From JAFGED01 sp964551295 (GTDB taxonomy: Bacteria; Chloroflexota; Anaerolineae; B4-G1), in contig CAZKDJ010000087.1 in assembly GCA_964551295.1 (NCBI GenBank), positions 1-15,671 on the forward strand: a stretch of 15,671 bases of DNA, written 5' to 3'. The translations under genes and the position numbers were made by a program. The notes beneath the pieces were generated by a model. That model was not told where the DNA came from. It saw only the letters and a list, made by a program, of their open reading frames with translations, and did no database searches. Shown piece by piece: positions 5,935-14,193 of the stretch (the first letter of the stretch is position 1; each line of letters opens with the position of its first letter).

Positions 5935-6576
5935 CTAGCGTGAATAATACTCTACTATCAATTGCTCGTCCACCGTGAGATCGATGTCTTCGCGTGCAGG
6001 CACCTGCACCATACGGGCCGTCATGTTCTTTGCATCCAAGCTCAACCACGTCGGCACCGATCCTTCATCCAACTGCTCGGCGCGCTCTCTAAAGTAGGTG
6101 CGCTTGCGGCTCCCATCCCGAACCACAATCGTGTCCTGTGGATGGATGATGCAGGACGGGACGTTGGTGCGGTGACCGTTCACGACAAAGTGCCCATGCT
6201 GCACTAATTGGCGCGCCTGAGAGCGAGAGTTGGCAAACCCCAACCGATAGACGATATTGTCCAACCGGCTCTCAAGCAAGACAAGCAAATTCTCGCCGGT
6301 GAGACCCGGCTTACACTCCGCCTCACGAAAGTAGCGTCGAAACTGACGCTCCAACACGCCATAGATGCGTCGCACCTTTTGCTTTTGACGCAACTGCCGC
6401 GAATAGTCAGAAGGACGACGACGACGGAACCGCGACATACGCCCATGCTCGCCAGGTGGATAGTCGCGCCCACGCTCAAAGGGGCACTTGGGCGAGGTGC
6501 AACGCTCACCCTTCAAGAACAGCTTTTCTCCCTCACGACGACATAGCTTACAAACCGGGCCGGTATATCTGGCCAT
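5935..6576 (-). CDS. rpsD: 30S ribosomal protein S4 (uS4), zinc-binding form
   Basis: 213 aa with an ATG start. S4 is a primary 16S rRNA binder that nucleates assembly of the 30S body. The N-terminus has the four-cysteine zinc site Cys9, Cys12, Cys26 and Cys31, marking the zinc-binding (C+) type. The S4 RNA-binding domain runs from about 103 to 165 (SRLDNIVYRLGFANSRSQAR then GHFVVNG). The end VDEQLIVEYYSR is typical. It lies between rpsK and rpoA as in other alpha operons. Confidence 0.97.
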   Translation of the reverse strand: MARYTGPVCKLCRREGEKLFLKGERCTSPKCPFERGRDYPPGEHGRMSRFRRRRPSDYSRQLRQKQKVRRIYGVLERQFRRYFREAECKPGLTGENLLVLLESRLDNIVYRLGFANSRSQARQLVQHGHFVVNGHRTNVPSCIIHPQDTIVVRDGSRKRTYFRERAEQLDEGSVPTWLSLDAKNMTARMVQVPAREDIDLTVDEQLIVEYYSR

Positions 6577-6612
6577 TCCTCTCTCCTAATCCTGTATGCT
6601 TGTATTCAAAAA

Positions 6613-7011
6613 CTACACCCGACGTCTCTTGGGCGGGCGGCAGCCGTTATGCGGAATCGGGGTCACATCGGTGATAGAGCGCACCTTCAACCCAGCGGCC
6701 TGGATGGAGCGAATCGCCGCTTCACGTCCCGGGCCCGGCCCCTTTACGAAAACGTCTACCTCGACCATTCCCTCATCCATGGCCTTCCTGGCCACCTGCC
6801 GAGCGGCCTGCCCGGCCGCAAACGGCGTACTCTTGCGCGAGCCTCTGAACCCGACCATCCCACCGCTGGACCAGTTAATCACATTGCCCTGCGGATCGGT
6901 GATGGTCACGATCGTGTTGTTGAAAGTCGCGTGAACGTGGGCCTGCCCACGCGGTACGTTCCTCTTTACCCGGCGCTTTGCGCGACGGCGAGTTTCCTGT
7001 CTACGAGCCAT
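6613..7011 (-). CDS. rpsK: 30S ribosomal protein S11 (uS11)
   Basis: 132 aa. Conserved blocks: GQAHVHATFNNTIVTITDPQG, FRGSRKSTPFAAGQAA, and near the C-terminus VKGPGPGREAAIRS and HNGCRPPKRRRV. S11 lines the mRNA exit site on the 30S platform with S7 and S18. It starts 12 nt after the rpsM stop and has a very basic N-terminal tail. Confidence 0.98.
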   Translation of the reverse strand: MARRQETRRRAKRRVKRNVPRGQAHVHATFNNTIVTITDPQGNVINWSSGGMVGFRGSRKSTPFAAGQAARQVARKAMDEGMVEVDVFVKGPGPGREAAIRSIQAAGLKVRSITDVTPIPHNGCRPPKRRRV

Positions 7012-7023
7012 TCATCCTCCTCG

Positions 7024-7413
7024 TTACTTCTTCTTCATTCCACGCCGACGGCCACGGCCCGGCACCGTCTTTTTGGGTCCCCGCTTTGTACGTGCGTTCG
7101 TACGCGTACGCTGACCACGCACGGGCAAATTGCGGCGATGGCGCAACCCGCGATAGCACCCAATGTCGATCAGGCGGCGAATGTTCTGCTGCACCTCACG
7201 TCGCAGATCGCCCTCCACCTGATACTCGCGGTCGATTACCTCACGCAGCGCAGCAACTTCCGTCTCTGTCAGGTCCTTGACCCGCGTATCGGGGCTCACA
7301 CCGGCCTTTTCGAGGATGTCGCCACTCGTGGCCTGCCCGATACCGTAAATGTATGTCAGTCCAATCTCTACCCGCTTGTTTCGCGGCAAGTCTACACCCG
7401 CAATACGCGCCAT
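7024..7413 (-). CDS. rpsM: 30S ribosomal protein S13 (uS13)
   Basis: 129 aa, slightly longer than the E. coli protein. MARIAGVDLPRNKRVEIGLT at the start, YGIGQATSGDIL, and the block YRGLRHRRNLPVRGQRTRTN with NARTKRGPKKTV are diagnostic. S13 sits in the 30S head, contacts P-site tRNA through its basic tail and forms the B1 bridge to the 50S. It follows rpmJ, with TAGGAGAG upstream of its ATG. Confidence 0.98.
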   Translation of the reverse strand: MARIAGVDLPRNKRVEIGLTYIYGIGQATSGDILEKAGVSPDTRVKDLTETEVAALREVIDREYQVEGDLRREVQQNIRRLIDIGCYRGLRHRRNLPVRGQRTRTNARTKRGPKKTVPGRGRRRGMKKK

Positions 7414-7435
7414 ACTTCCACTCTCCTATCCGTCG

Positions 7436-7549
7436 TCATCCCTGTCGCTGCTTGTGCTTTGGATTCTCACAAATCACGCGCACCACACCGCGCCGCCGAA
7501 TGATCTTGCATTTTGGACAGCGCCGTTTTACAGAAGGTGATACTCTCAT
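7436..7549 (-). CDS. rpmJ: 50S ribosomal protein L36 (bL36), zinc-binding form
   Basis: A 37-aa gene, MRVSPSVKRRCPKCKIIRRR then GVVRVICENPKHKQRQG, read on the minus strand from the ATG at 7549 to a TGA at 7436-7438. Cys11, Cys14, Cys27 and His32 form the zinc ribbon of the C+ form. GGAGG lies 10 nt upstream; an in-frame ATG three codons earlier is too close to it. The gene comes directly after map, where infA is normally found in between. Confidence 0.97.
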   Translation of the reverse strand: MRVSPSVKRRCPKCKIIRRRGVVRVICENPKHKQRQG

Positions 7550-7578
7550 CTCGCCCATACCTCCAAAAACTCACCCGC

Positions 7579-8352
7579 TCAGCTTCCCCGACGCGTCAAA
7601 ATCTTTGCCTCGCCATCGGTGATAGCGATCGTATGCTCAAAATGAGCCGTCAACTTTCCATCACACGACACCACAGCCCAATGGTCGTCCAGCGTTTGGA
7701 CGTGCCTCTCGCCGGCCAAAACCATCGGCTCCAGCGCGACGGCCATCCCTTTGCGCAGGCGCACACCCTGCCCAGGATGGCCATAGTTAGGCACCTGAGG
7801 ATCCTCGTGCATCTGCCGGCCGATGCCGTGGCCAGTGTACTCCCGCACGACGTTGTACCCCAGTCCCTCCACGTAGGCCTGAATAGCAGCCGAGATATCG
7901 CCCGAGCGATTACCCACTTTGGCAGCGGCAATTCCCTCGTAGAGCGCAGCCTCGGTGACCTCCAACAGCCGCTCAGTATCAGGACTGACATCTCCCACCG
8001 GCACGGTCACCGCTGCGTCGCCGTGATAGCCGTCCAAAATAGCGCCTACGTCCACACTGATAATGTCCCCTTCGTTCAACACCCGCGGACCGGGAATGCC
8101 GTGCACCAACTCCTCGTTCACCGAAGCGCAGATGCTGGCCGGAAAAGGATGCGCGCTGCCCGGTGGATATCCCAGAAAAGAGGGAATCGCGTTATGTCCG
8201 CGGATGATCGACTCGGCAATCTCGTTCAGCTCCGCCGTCGTCACGCCCGGGGCGACCCGTTCCCGCATCGTATCCAGCACCTCGGCCACGATCTGGCCAG
8301 CGCGGTGCATCTTTTCAATCTCGGCTTCTGACTTGAGAACGATCAATGTCAC
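7579..8352 (-). CDS. map: Type I methionine aminopeptidase
   Basis: 257 aa from a GTG at 8352 that overlaps the adk stop by 4 nt (GTGA), pointing to coupled translation; a TTG two codons later is the alternative. The enzyme removes the initiator Met from new proteins. All metal and catalytic residues are in place: His84 (HGIPG), Asp101, Asp112 (GYHGDAA), His175 (GHGIG), Glu208 (LEPM) and Glu239 (HFEH). It lacks the N-terminal zinc extension of longer forms. The adk-map order is the common spc-operon arrangement. Confidence 0.97.
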   Translation of the reverse strand: MTLIVLKSEAEIEKMHRAGQIVAEVLDTMRERVAPGVTTAELNEIAESIIRGHNAIPSFLGYPPGSAHPFPASICASVNEELVHGIPGPRVLNEGDIISVDVGAILDGYHGDAAVTVPVGDVSPDTERLLEVTEAALYEGIAAAKVGNRSGDISAAIQAYVEGLGYNVVREYTGHGIGRQMHEDPQVPNYGHPGQGVRLRKGMAVALEPMVLAGERHVQTLDDHWAVVSCDGKLTAHFEHTIAITDGEAKILTRRGS

Positions 8353-9008
8353 TTACCAGCTGCTTCTACGACTGCTCGCAAATCGGCCTGCACCGCCTCG
8401 ATCGCCAGCTCGCCGTCGATCTCGGCCAGCAGATCCTTGGCGAAATAGTACCCGATCAGAGGCGACGTCTCCTTATAATACGTAAACAACCGATTGCGAA
8501 CCGTCTCCGGATTGTCATCGTCCCGTTGGTACAACTCGCCGCCACAGGCATCGCACACGCCCTCGACGCTGGGCGGGTTAAAGACCAAGTTGTACACAGC
8601 GCCGCAATTCCGGCAAACCCGGCGCGCAGTGAGGCGCTTGACAATCTCCTCGTCCGCCACTTGGATCAGCGGCACGACCGTCACGCCCTGTCCCCGCTCG
8701 GCAAGCGCGCTATCCAACGCGGCCGCCTGGCTCAACGTGCGCGGAAAGCCGTCCAGGATGACCCCGTCCCGGCAATCGGGCCTGCCGATGCGCTCGACCA
8801 CCATGCCGACCGTCACGTCGTCGGGCACCAGATCACCGCGATCCATGTACTCCTTGGCCAGCAACCCCAGCTCTGTCTTGCGGCCCAGGTGATCGCGGAA
8901 CAGATCCCCGCTCGACACGTGGGGCACGCCCAACTTCTCGGCCAGCAACTTGGCCTGCGTCCCTTTTCCCGCACCCGGCGGGCCTAGCATCACGACAAAG
9001 GCACTCAC
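8349..9008 (-). CDS. adk: Adenylate kinase, zinc-lid form
   Basis: 219 aa from a GTG at 9008. It catalyses ATP + AMP to 2 ADP. The P-loop GPPGAGKG is at 9-16 and the AMP-site DGFPR at 86-90. The LID is of the long type with a zinc knuckle: Cys132, Cys135, Cys152 and Cys155. Such zinc lids are common in Gram-positive and thermophilic bacteria. It starts 10 nt after the secY stop and overlaps map by 4 nt. Confidence 0.97.
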   Translation of the reverse strand: MSAFVVMLGPPGAGKGTQAKLLAEKLGVPHVSSGDLFRDHLGRKTELGLLAKEYMDRGDLVPDDVTVGMVVERIGRPDCRDGVILDGFPRTLSQAAALDSALAERGQGVTVVPLIQVADEEIVKRLTARRVCRNCGAVYNLVFNPPSVEGVCDACGGELYQRDDDNPETVRNRLFTYYKETSPLIGYYFAKDLLAEIDGELAIEAVQADLRAVVEAAGK

Positions 9009-9018
9009 GTCACACCCT

Positions 9019-10365
9019 CTACTTGATGAACCCTTCGTAGTGCCGCATCAGAAGCTGGGCCTCCAACTGGCGCATCGTGTCAATCACCGTACCAACCACG
9101 ATCAGCAAACCCGAAGCCGTGATGAGCAACACGCTGGTCCTGATGTCCAAAGTGGCATACAGGATCAAATCCGTGATCAGAGGCAAAACCGCCACGGCGC
9201 CCAAAAACAGCGCGCCGATCAGCGTGATGCGCCGATAGACCGAGTTGATAAAGTCGGCGGTCTTTTTGCCCGGTCGGATGCCCGGGATAAAGCCACCTTG
9301 CCGTTTCAACGCGCCGGGCAAATCCTGCTGCTGCACCATAACGTCGGTGTAAAAGTATGTAAAGCCCACGACGGCGAGAAAATACAGCGGGATATACCAC
9401 GCGCTCTGCCCCGGCGTGAAAAAGTTTATCACCCCTTGGGCAAATTCGCCCACCGACTCGTTGTTGATAAAGAACTGGGCGATGATTGCCGGAAAGGTCA
9501 GAATAGCCTGCGCAAAGATCAGTGGGATCATACCCACGGTGTTGACCCGCAACGGGATGTGTGTGCTGCCACCACCATACGTCTTCATCCCCCGCACCCG
9601 CTTGCCGTACTGCACCGGGATGCGCCGCTGCCCCTCCTGCACCACGACGATCACGAACATGATCGCGGCCATCAACAGAAGGACGATGGCCAACAGGAGT
9701 ACAGCCAACCACGTTCCACCCTTGTCATCCCCCTGTACCCAGAGAGACACTACGTTTTGAGGCATACCGGCCACGATGCCGCTAAAGATGATCAGCGAGA
9801 TGCCGCTGCCGATACCCTGTTCAGAGATCAACTCGCCCAACCACATGGCGATCATCGTACCGGCCACCATCGACAGCAGGACCGAGATCGTGGGCAGGAT
9901 CTTTTCCGGCGTGTCGAAACCAAAGGCCGGCAGGATGGGCGTCGCACTCTGCGAATTGATCAGCTGAATCGATCCAAAGCTCTGCAACAACGAGAGTGGG
10001 ATGGTGACATAGTAGATGATCCGATTGATCCTTTGCTGCCCCGACTCCCCCTCCTCGGCCATCCGCTCCAGCACCGGGATGATGGGCGTCAGCAACTGGA
10101 CGATGAGCTGCGCCGTGATGTAGGACTGCACACCGTTCGCCATCACCGAGAATCGCTGTATGGCCCCGCCGGAGAGCATATTCAAAACGTTAAAGAACTG
10201 ACCGGTACCCGTGGTCTGTGCCAAGAAAGTCGACAGAGCCTCCTGATCGACTCCCGGCACCGGCACGTGCGCCGCCATCCGGTAGATAATGAGGATCAAC
10301 AGCGTATAGAACAACTTGCGCCGCAAATCGGGCAAAGTCACCGCGTTCCGCAGGGCCTGTATCAT
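9019..10365 (-). CDS. secY: Protein translocase channel subunit SecY
   Basis: 448 aa with an ATG at 10365. The membrane-embedded channel of the Sec translocon; about ten hydrophobic helices are visible, starting with LFYTLLILIIYRMAAHVPVP near residue 18. The cytoplasmic loop GGFIPGIRPGKKTADFI carries the conserved Arg-rich SecA/ribosome contact, and the C-terminus ends LLMRHYEGFIK as in most SecY. Located between rplO and adk as usual. A long opposite-strand open frame over this gene is a GC-bias shadow. Confidence 0.98.
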   Translation of the reverse strand: MIQALRNAVTLPDLRRKLFYTLLILIIYRMAAHVPVPGVDQEALSTFLAQTTGTGQFFNVLNMLSGGAIQRFSVMANGVQSYITAQLIVQLLTPIIPVLERMAEEGESGQQRINRIIYYVTIPLSLLQSFGSIQLINSQSATPILPAFGFDTPEKILPTISVLLSMVAGTMIAMWLGELISEQGIGSGISLIIFSGIVAGMPQNVVSLWVQGDDKGGTWLAVLLLAIVLLLMAAIMFVIVVVQEGQRRIPVQYGKRVRGMKTYGGGSTHIPLRVNTVGMIPLIFAQAILTFPAIIAQFFINNESVGEFAQGVINFFTPGQSAWYIPLYFLAVVGFTYFYTDVMVQQQDLPGALKRQGGFIPGIRPGKKTADFINSVYRRITLIGALFLGAVAVLPLITDLILYATLDIRTSVLLITASGLLIVVGTVIDTMRQLEAQLLMRHYEGFIK

Positions 10366-10402
10366 CCGTTCACTCCCAACTCGTCACTGGTTTCCAAACC
10401 GC

Positions 10403-10882
10403 CTACCGCGTCCGACGACCACCTCGCTGCCAGGGCAATTCCTCGACCGTGCCCCCCGCAGCCTCGATCTTCTCTCTCGCGCCGGCCGAGAAGCGATGCG
10501 CCTTCACCGTCAGCGACTTTGTCAGTTTGCCGCGCCCCAGGATCACCACCAACTCATCGGCGCTCCGAATGATGCCCGCTTCAGCCAGCGTCTCCGGCGT
10601 GACCTTGGTGCCCTTGCGGAAACCGCCTAGCCGCTCCACGTTCACTGGCGTGAACTCGACGCGCCACGGATCGCGGAAACCCACACCCCGCGCAAACGGG
10701 AGCTTGCGCACGAGGGGCAACTGTCCACCCTCAAAATAAGGCTTCACGCCGCCGCCACTTCGCGCGTTCTGGCCCTTGGTACCGCGCCCGGCCGTCTTGC
10801 CCTGCCCGGCGGCAATACCACGGCCCACGCGCTTGCGCTTCTTGACTGCCCCTTCGGCAGGCTTCAGATCGTGTAACTTCAC
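10403..10882 (-). CDS. rplO: 50S ribosomal protein L15 (uL15)
   Basis: 159 aa from a GTG at 10882. MKLHDLKPAEGAVKKRKRVG and the glycine/basic block GQGKTAGRGTKGQNARSGGG form the N-terminal arm that threads into 23S rRNA; GGQLPLVRKLPFARG and the globular domain with ELVVILGRGKLTKSL follow. It comes 10 nt after rpmD and 37 nt before secY. Confidence 0.98.
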   Translation of the reverse strand: MKLHDLKPAEGAVKKRKRVGRGIAAGQGKTAGRGTKGQNARSGGGVKPYFEGGQLPLVRKLPFARGVGFRDPWRVEFTPVNVERLGGFRKGTKVTPETLAEAGIIRSADELVVILGRGKLTKSLTVKAHRFSAGAREKIEAAGGTVEELPWQRGGRRTR

Positions 10883-10892
10883 CGCTCTCCCC

Positions 10893-11105
10893 CTACTCGA
10901 TTTCCTCGACCGTCACCAGGTGCTCCACCTTGGAGACCATCCCCCGGATAACGGGCGTATCCTTCTGCTCCACCGATTGATTCATCTTGCGCAAACCCAA
11001 AGCCTGCACCGTCCGCTTCTGCCTGGACGAGTAGCCGATAGGGCTTTTTGTCAACGTGATGCGCAGCAATTTTTCCTTTTTCGAAGCTTTCTTGGCAGCG
11101 CTCAT
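10893..11105 (-). CDS. rpmD: 50S ribosomal protein L30 (uL30)
   Basis: 70 aa, about ten residues longer than the usual 60 because of a lysine-rich N-terminal tail (AAKKASKKEK). LRITLTKSPIGYSSRQKRTV and LGLRKMNQSVEQKDTPVIRG are the L30 signature. Its ATG overlaps the rpsE stop (ATGA), so the two are translationally coupled. Confidence 0.97.
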   Translation of the reverse strand: MSAAKKASKKEKLLRITLTKSPIGYSSRQKRTVQALGLRKMNQSVEQKDTPVIRGMVSKVEHLVTVEEIE

Positions 11106-11641
11106 TTCTCTCGCCTCCAGAACGGCATCACCTTGACCACGGGGACACCCCGCTCGCGGGCTACGTCCTCCACGTGACGCAGTTGGCTCAGAGCATCCAT
11201 CGTCGCCCGCACAACGTTTAGCGCACTGGAACTCCCCTGCGACTTGGTGAGCACGTCGTGAACGCCCAGCGCCTCCATAATGGCCCGCACGCCACCACCG
11301 GCGATCACGCCGGCGCCCGGCGCCGCGGGCTTGAGCAGCACGGTAGAGCCGCTACATTTCCCGACCACCTCGTGCGGGATGGTGGTCTGAGCCAGCGGTA
11401 CGGGGCGCATATTGCGCCGCGCCCGCTCGGTCGCCTTGCGAATCGCATCAGGGACGCCGCGCGCCTTGCCGACGCCGATGCCTACCTGACCGCGATTATC
11501 ACCCACCACTGCCGTCACGCGAAAACTAAATCGCCGCCCGCCCTTAACAACTGTTGCCACGCGGGTGATGTCAACGACGCGCTCGTCCAGTTCCTCTCGA
11601 TCACCAAAAGCTTTGCGATCTCGTCCATTCCTTCTGGCCAT
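11102..11641 (-). CDS. rpsE: 30S ribosomal protein S5 (uS5)
   Basis: 179 aa from the ATG at 11641, which has GGAGG just upstream; a start at 11674 would overlap rplR and is not needed. The N-terminal dsRBD-like domain has FSFRVTAVVGDNRGQVGIG (38-56); the C-terminal domain has AAPGAGVIAGGGVRAIMEALG and SQGSSSALNVVRATMDAL. S5 shapes the mRNA entry channel and affects decoding accuracy. It overlaps rpmD by 4 nt. Confidence 0.97.
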   Translation of the reverse strand: MARRNGRDRKAFGDREELDERVVDITRVATVVKGGRRFSFRVTAVVGDNRGQVGIGVGKARGVPDAIRKATERARRNMRPVPLAQTTIPHEVVGKCSGSTVLLKPAAPGAGVIAGGGVRAIMEALGVHDVLTKSQGSSSALNVVRATMDALSQLRHVEDVARERGVPVVKVMPFWRREK

Positions 11642-11651
11642 TCTGCCTCCG

Positions 11652-12017
11652 TTAAAACTCGAGCCCACCCTCACGGGCTGCGTCCGCCAAGGCCTTCACA
11701 CGGCCATGGTATCTGTACCCACCTCGATCAAAGACCACCCGCTTGACGCCTTGGCTCAACGCGCGCTCCGCCAATACCTTGCCCACCACGCGCGCTTGAT
11801 CGGTCTTTGCCAGGTCCTTGAGCTGCTTCTGCACCTCTGGGTCAACGGTCGAAGCAGAAACCAACGTATGCCCCTCACCGTCGTCAATCACCTGAGCATA
11901 GATATGATTCAAGCTGCGAAACACGTTCAGCCGCGGGCGCTCCGACGTGCCTATCACGTGCCTGCGCACGCGCTTGTGTCGCCGCAGACGGCTTACTCGA
12001 CGATCAATCTCTGGCAT
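11652..12017 (-). CDS. rplR: 50S ribosomal protein L18 (uL18)
   Basis: 121 aa. ERPRLNVFRSLNHIYAQVID, VGKVLAERALSQGV and VVFDRGGYRYHGRVKALADA are the L18 blocks. L18 binds 5S rRNA together with L5 and anchors it in the central protuberance. The basic N-terminus (SRLRRHKRVRRHV) is typical. It lies 12 nt after rplF and 10 nt before rpsE. Confidence 0.98.
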   Translation of the reverse strand: MPEIDRRVSRLRRHKRVRRHVIGTSERPRLNVFRSLNHIYAQVIDDGEGHTLVSASTVDPEVQKQLKDLAKTDQARVVGKVLAERALSQGVKRVVFDRGGYRYHGRVKALADAAREGGLEF

Positions 12018-12029
12018 AATCTCAACCTC

Positions 12030-12578
12030 TTACGCAATCTTGCCAGCTTTGCCGGCCTTGTGGCGAACATACTCGCCGACGTAGCGAATACCCTTACCCT
12101 TATAGGGCTCCGGTGGCCGCCAAGCCCGAATCTCTGCCGCCACCCGCCCGACCAACTCCTTATCGACCCCTTTCACCGTGATCACCTTGGTGCGAGCATC
12201 AACCTCAAACTGAATCCCCTCGAGCGGCGCAATGCGCACATCGTGAGAGAAACCCAACTGCAGCAGCAAACTCTGATCGCCCTGCAGATCAACCCGGTAT
12301 CCCACGCCTTGCACCTCCAACTGCTTCTGGAATCCCTTCGTCACGCCGAGCACCATATTATTCAGCAGCGCCCGCGTCAGGCCATGCAACGCCCTGTGGT
12401 GCCGCTGATCGGTCGGACGATGCACCAGCACTTGGTTGTCTTCCAACGTGATCTCCATATCGGGATGAAAATCACGAGCGAGAGAGCCTTTAGGCCCCGT
12501 CACCGTTACCTGATTCTTTTTTATATCGACCTTCACTCCCTCGGGTAGAGGGATCGGCATGCGACCAATCCGTGACAT
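12030..12578 (-). CDS. rplF: 50S ribosomal protein L6 (uL6)
   Basis: 182 aa. Two L6 folds in tandem; the signature PYKGKGIRYVGEYVRHKAGK starts at 158. MSRIGRMPIPLPEGV is the typical start and MVLGVTKGFQKQLEVQGVGY the inter-domain segment. L6 sits at the base of the L7/L12 stalk by the sarcin-ricin loop. It follows rpsH by 13 nt. Confidence 0.98.
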   Translation of the reverse strand: MSRIGRMPIPLPEGVKVDIKKNQVTVTGPKGSLARDFHPDMEITLEDNQVLVHRPTDQRHHRALHGLTRALLNNMVLGVTKGFQKQLEVQGVGYRVDLQGDQSLLLQLGFSHDVRIAPLEGIQFEVDARTKVITVKGVDKELVGRVAAEIRAWRPPEPYKGKGIRYVGEYVRHKAGKAGKIA

Positions 12579-12591
12579 TATGCGCCTCCAC

Positions 12592-12999
12592 CTACCACAC
12601 GTAGCACAACACTTCGCCGCCCACTCCCAAACGGCGGGCCTGCTGACCAGTCAACACCCCCTTGGGTGTTGAGAGAATAGCAACCCCTAGACCACTTCGC
12701 ACCCAGGGGATATTCACCGCGCGCGTATAAACACGCCGCCCAGGCTTGCTCACCCGCTTCAGGCCGGTGATAACCGGGTGGCGATCTCGCCACTCACCAA
12801 AATACTTGATCCTGATCACCAACTGCGGCTGAGGATGATCCTTTGTCACCTCGTAGCCTTCGACGAATCCCTCGTCCTTCAAGATTTTGGCAATCGCCAC
12901 CTTGATCTTGGATGCAGGCATACTCACGCCCGGGTGATTCACCATCTGAGCGTTGCGAATGCGTGCCAACATGTCAGCTATTGGATCGGTTGTCGTCAT
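12592..12999 (-). CDS. rpsH: 30S ribosomal protein S8 (uS8)
   Basis: 135 aa. DPIADMLARIRNAQMVNH at the start and GLGVAILSTPKGVLTGQQAR then GGEVLCYVW at the end are diagnostic. S8 binds helix 21 of 16S rRNA; in E. coli it also represses the spc operon through a copy of that site near rplE. No such structure could be judged here by eye. It lies 40 nt after rpsN. Confidence 0.98.
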   Translation of the reverse strand: MTTTDPIADMLARIRNAQMVNHPGVSMPASKIKVAIAKILKDEGFVEGYEVTKDHPQPQLVIRIKYFGEWRDRHPVITGLKRVSKPGRRVYTRAVNIPWVRSGLGVAILSTPKGVLTGQQARRLGVGGEVLCYVW

Positions 13000-13039
13000 C
13001 TGATAGACCTCATTCTATTTCGCGCTGTTTCGCGAATGA

Positions 13040-13222
13040 TCACCAACTCGACTTCACAACGCCGGGAATCTCGCCCTCTAGAGCCAGCTCCCGGAAGCAA
13101 ATACGGCATAGCTGAAAGCGTCGCATATAGCCCCGCGGTCGACCACATATCCTGCAGCGGTTCCGCACCTGTACCTTGTACTTGCGTCGCTCCTCTCGAA
13201 TCGGCATACACGTTTTCGCCAT
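13040..13222 (-). CDS. rpsN: 30S ribosomal protein S14, type Z (uS14, zinc-binding)
   Basis: 60 aa, the short zinc form, rather than the roughly 100-aa zinc-free form. Cys23, Cys26, Cys39 and Cys42 make the CxxC...CxxC zinc ribbon, with CRICGRPRGYMRRFQLCRIC around it. GVVKSSW is the usual C-terminus. It assembles late into the 30S head. It lies 40 nt after rplE. Confidence 0.97.
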   Translation of the reverse strand: MAKTCMPIREERRKYKVQVRNRCRICGRPRGYMRRFQLCRICFRELALEGEIPGVVKSSW

Positions 13223-13262
13223 ATCTCACTTCCCCTGTTCAGTTCACCGGCCTCGCCGAGCC

Positions 13263-13808
13263 CTATCGGCCTCGGCGGCGGAACGGCACCCCTAAAAGCT
13301 CCAGCAGCCATCGTCCTTCCTCGTCTGTCTCGGCTGTGGTGACAAAGCTGATCTCCATGCCACGCACCTTGTCAATTGAATCGTATTCGATCTCTGGGAA
13401 CATCAACTGCTCCCGCAATCCCAACGTGAAATTCCCGTGCCCATCCAGCGTATCGGGAACACCCCGAAAGTCGCGCTGGCGTGGCAAGGCCACGTTGCAC
13501 AGCCGATCTAGGAACGCCCACATGCGGTCTCCACGCAGCGTCACCTTGACACCGATCGCGCGTCCCTCGCGCAGCTTGAAATTGGCGATGGACGTACGCG
13601 AACGCGTAATCACAGGCTGCTGGCCGGTGATGGTCGTGATGTCCTGCACCGTGTGATCCAGAGCCTTGGCATTGTCCAACGCCTCACCCACACCCACGTT
13701 GACGACGATCTTTTGCAGACGCGGAGCCTGCATGACGTTCTGATATCCGAACTCTTTCACCAACGCGGGTCGCGTTTCCTCGTTATAAAGCTTTTGCAGA
13801 CGTTGCAT
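13263..13808 (-). CDS. rplE: 50S ribosomal protein L5 (uL5)
   Basis: 181 aa from the ATG at 13808; the codon before it is a TTG that I did not use because GGAAGG spacing favours the ATG. Blocks RLQKIVVNVGVGEA, RSRTSIANFKLREGRAIGVK and FPEIEYDSIDKVRGMEISFV identify L5. L5 binds 5S rRNA with L18 and contacts P-site tRNA and S13. Confidence 0.97.
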   Translation of the reverse strand: MQRLQKLYNEETRPALVKEFGYQNVMQAPRLQKIVVNVGVGEALDNAKALDHTVQDITTITGQQPVITRSRTSIANFKLREGRAIGVKVTLRGDRMWAFLDRLCNVALPRQRDFRGVPDTLDGHGNFTLGLREQLMFPEIEYDSIDKVRGMEISFVTTAETDEEGRWLLELLGVPFRRRGR

Positions 13809-13837
13809 CAATTCGCCTTCCTAACTAACAAACTAAC

Positions 13838-14164
13838 CTAGTCAATGACCTCGCCGCATCTCTTGCACACCCGCACCTTGCTCCCCTCCTCTTGCTCAGC
13901 GAAACTCACACGCGTGCGCTCATCGCAGCGAGGACACACCAGCATCACGTTGGAAACATCGATGGGAGCCTCGAACTCGATGACGCCAGCTTGTACCTCA
14001 CTACGCCCGGCGCGGACGGGGCGTTGGTGCTTTTTGACGATGTTCACTCCGGCGACCACCACCCTGTTCTTCTTGGGCAGCACCCGCTGCACCGCACCCC
14101 GAAAGCCCAAGTCATTGCCCGAAATAACCTCTACCGTATCACCCTTCTTGATGTGATTGCTCAC
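13838..14164 (-). CDS. rplX: 50S ribosomal protein L24 (uL24) with cysteine pairs
   Basis: 108 aa from a GTG at 14164 with GAGGAG upstream. A KOW motif spans about 6-32 (KKGDTVEVISGNDLGFRGAV), and VNIVKKHQRP follows. The C-terminus has Cys77, Cys80, Cys100 and Cys103, a zinc-ribbon-like set seen in some but not all bacterial L24. L24 starts 50S assembly and lies by the exit tunnel. Confidence 0.97.
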   Translation of the reverse strand: MSNHIKKGDTVEVISGNDLGFRGAVQRVLPKKNRVVVAGVNIVKKHQRPVRAGRSEVQAGVIEFEAPIDVSNVMLVCPRCDERTRVSFAEQEEGSKVRVCKRCGEVID

Positions 14165-14193
14165 CTAAATACTCCTCACCTGCCAACTCCAGC

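Noticed and set aside
8950..10572. 540-codon plus-strand open frame over secY and rplO
   Set aside because: It is fully antisense to two certain genes; its product is His/Asp/Arg/Gln-rich low-complexity, as expected from the reverse frame of a GC-rich membrane protein gene.
11565..12548. 327-codon plus-strand open frame over rpsE, rplR and rplF
   Set aside because: Antisense to three recognised ribosomal genes and has no recognisable domain.
12778..13656. 292-codon plus-strand open frame over rpsH, rpsN and rplE
   Set aside because: Shadow of real minus-strand genes; Ser/Arg/Pro-rich with no family signal.
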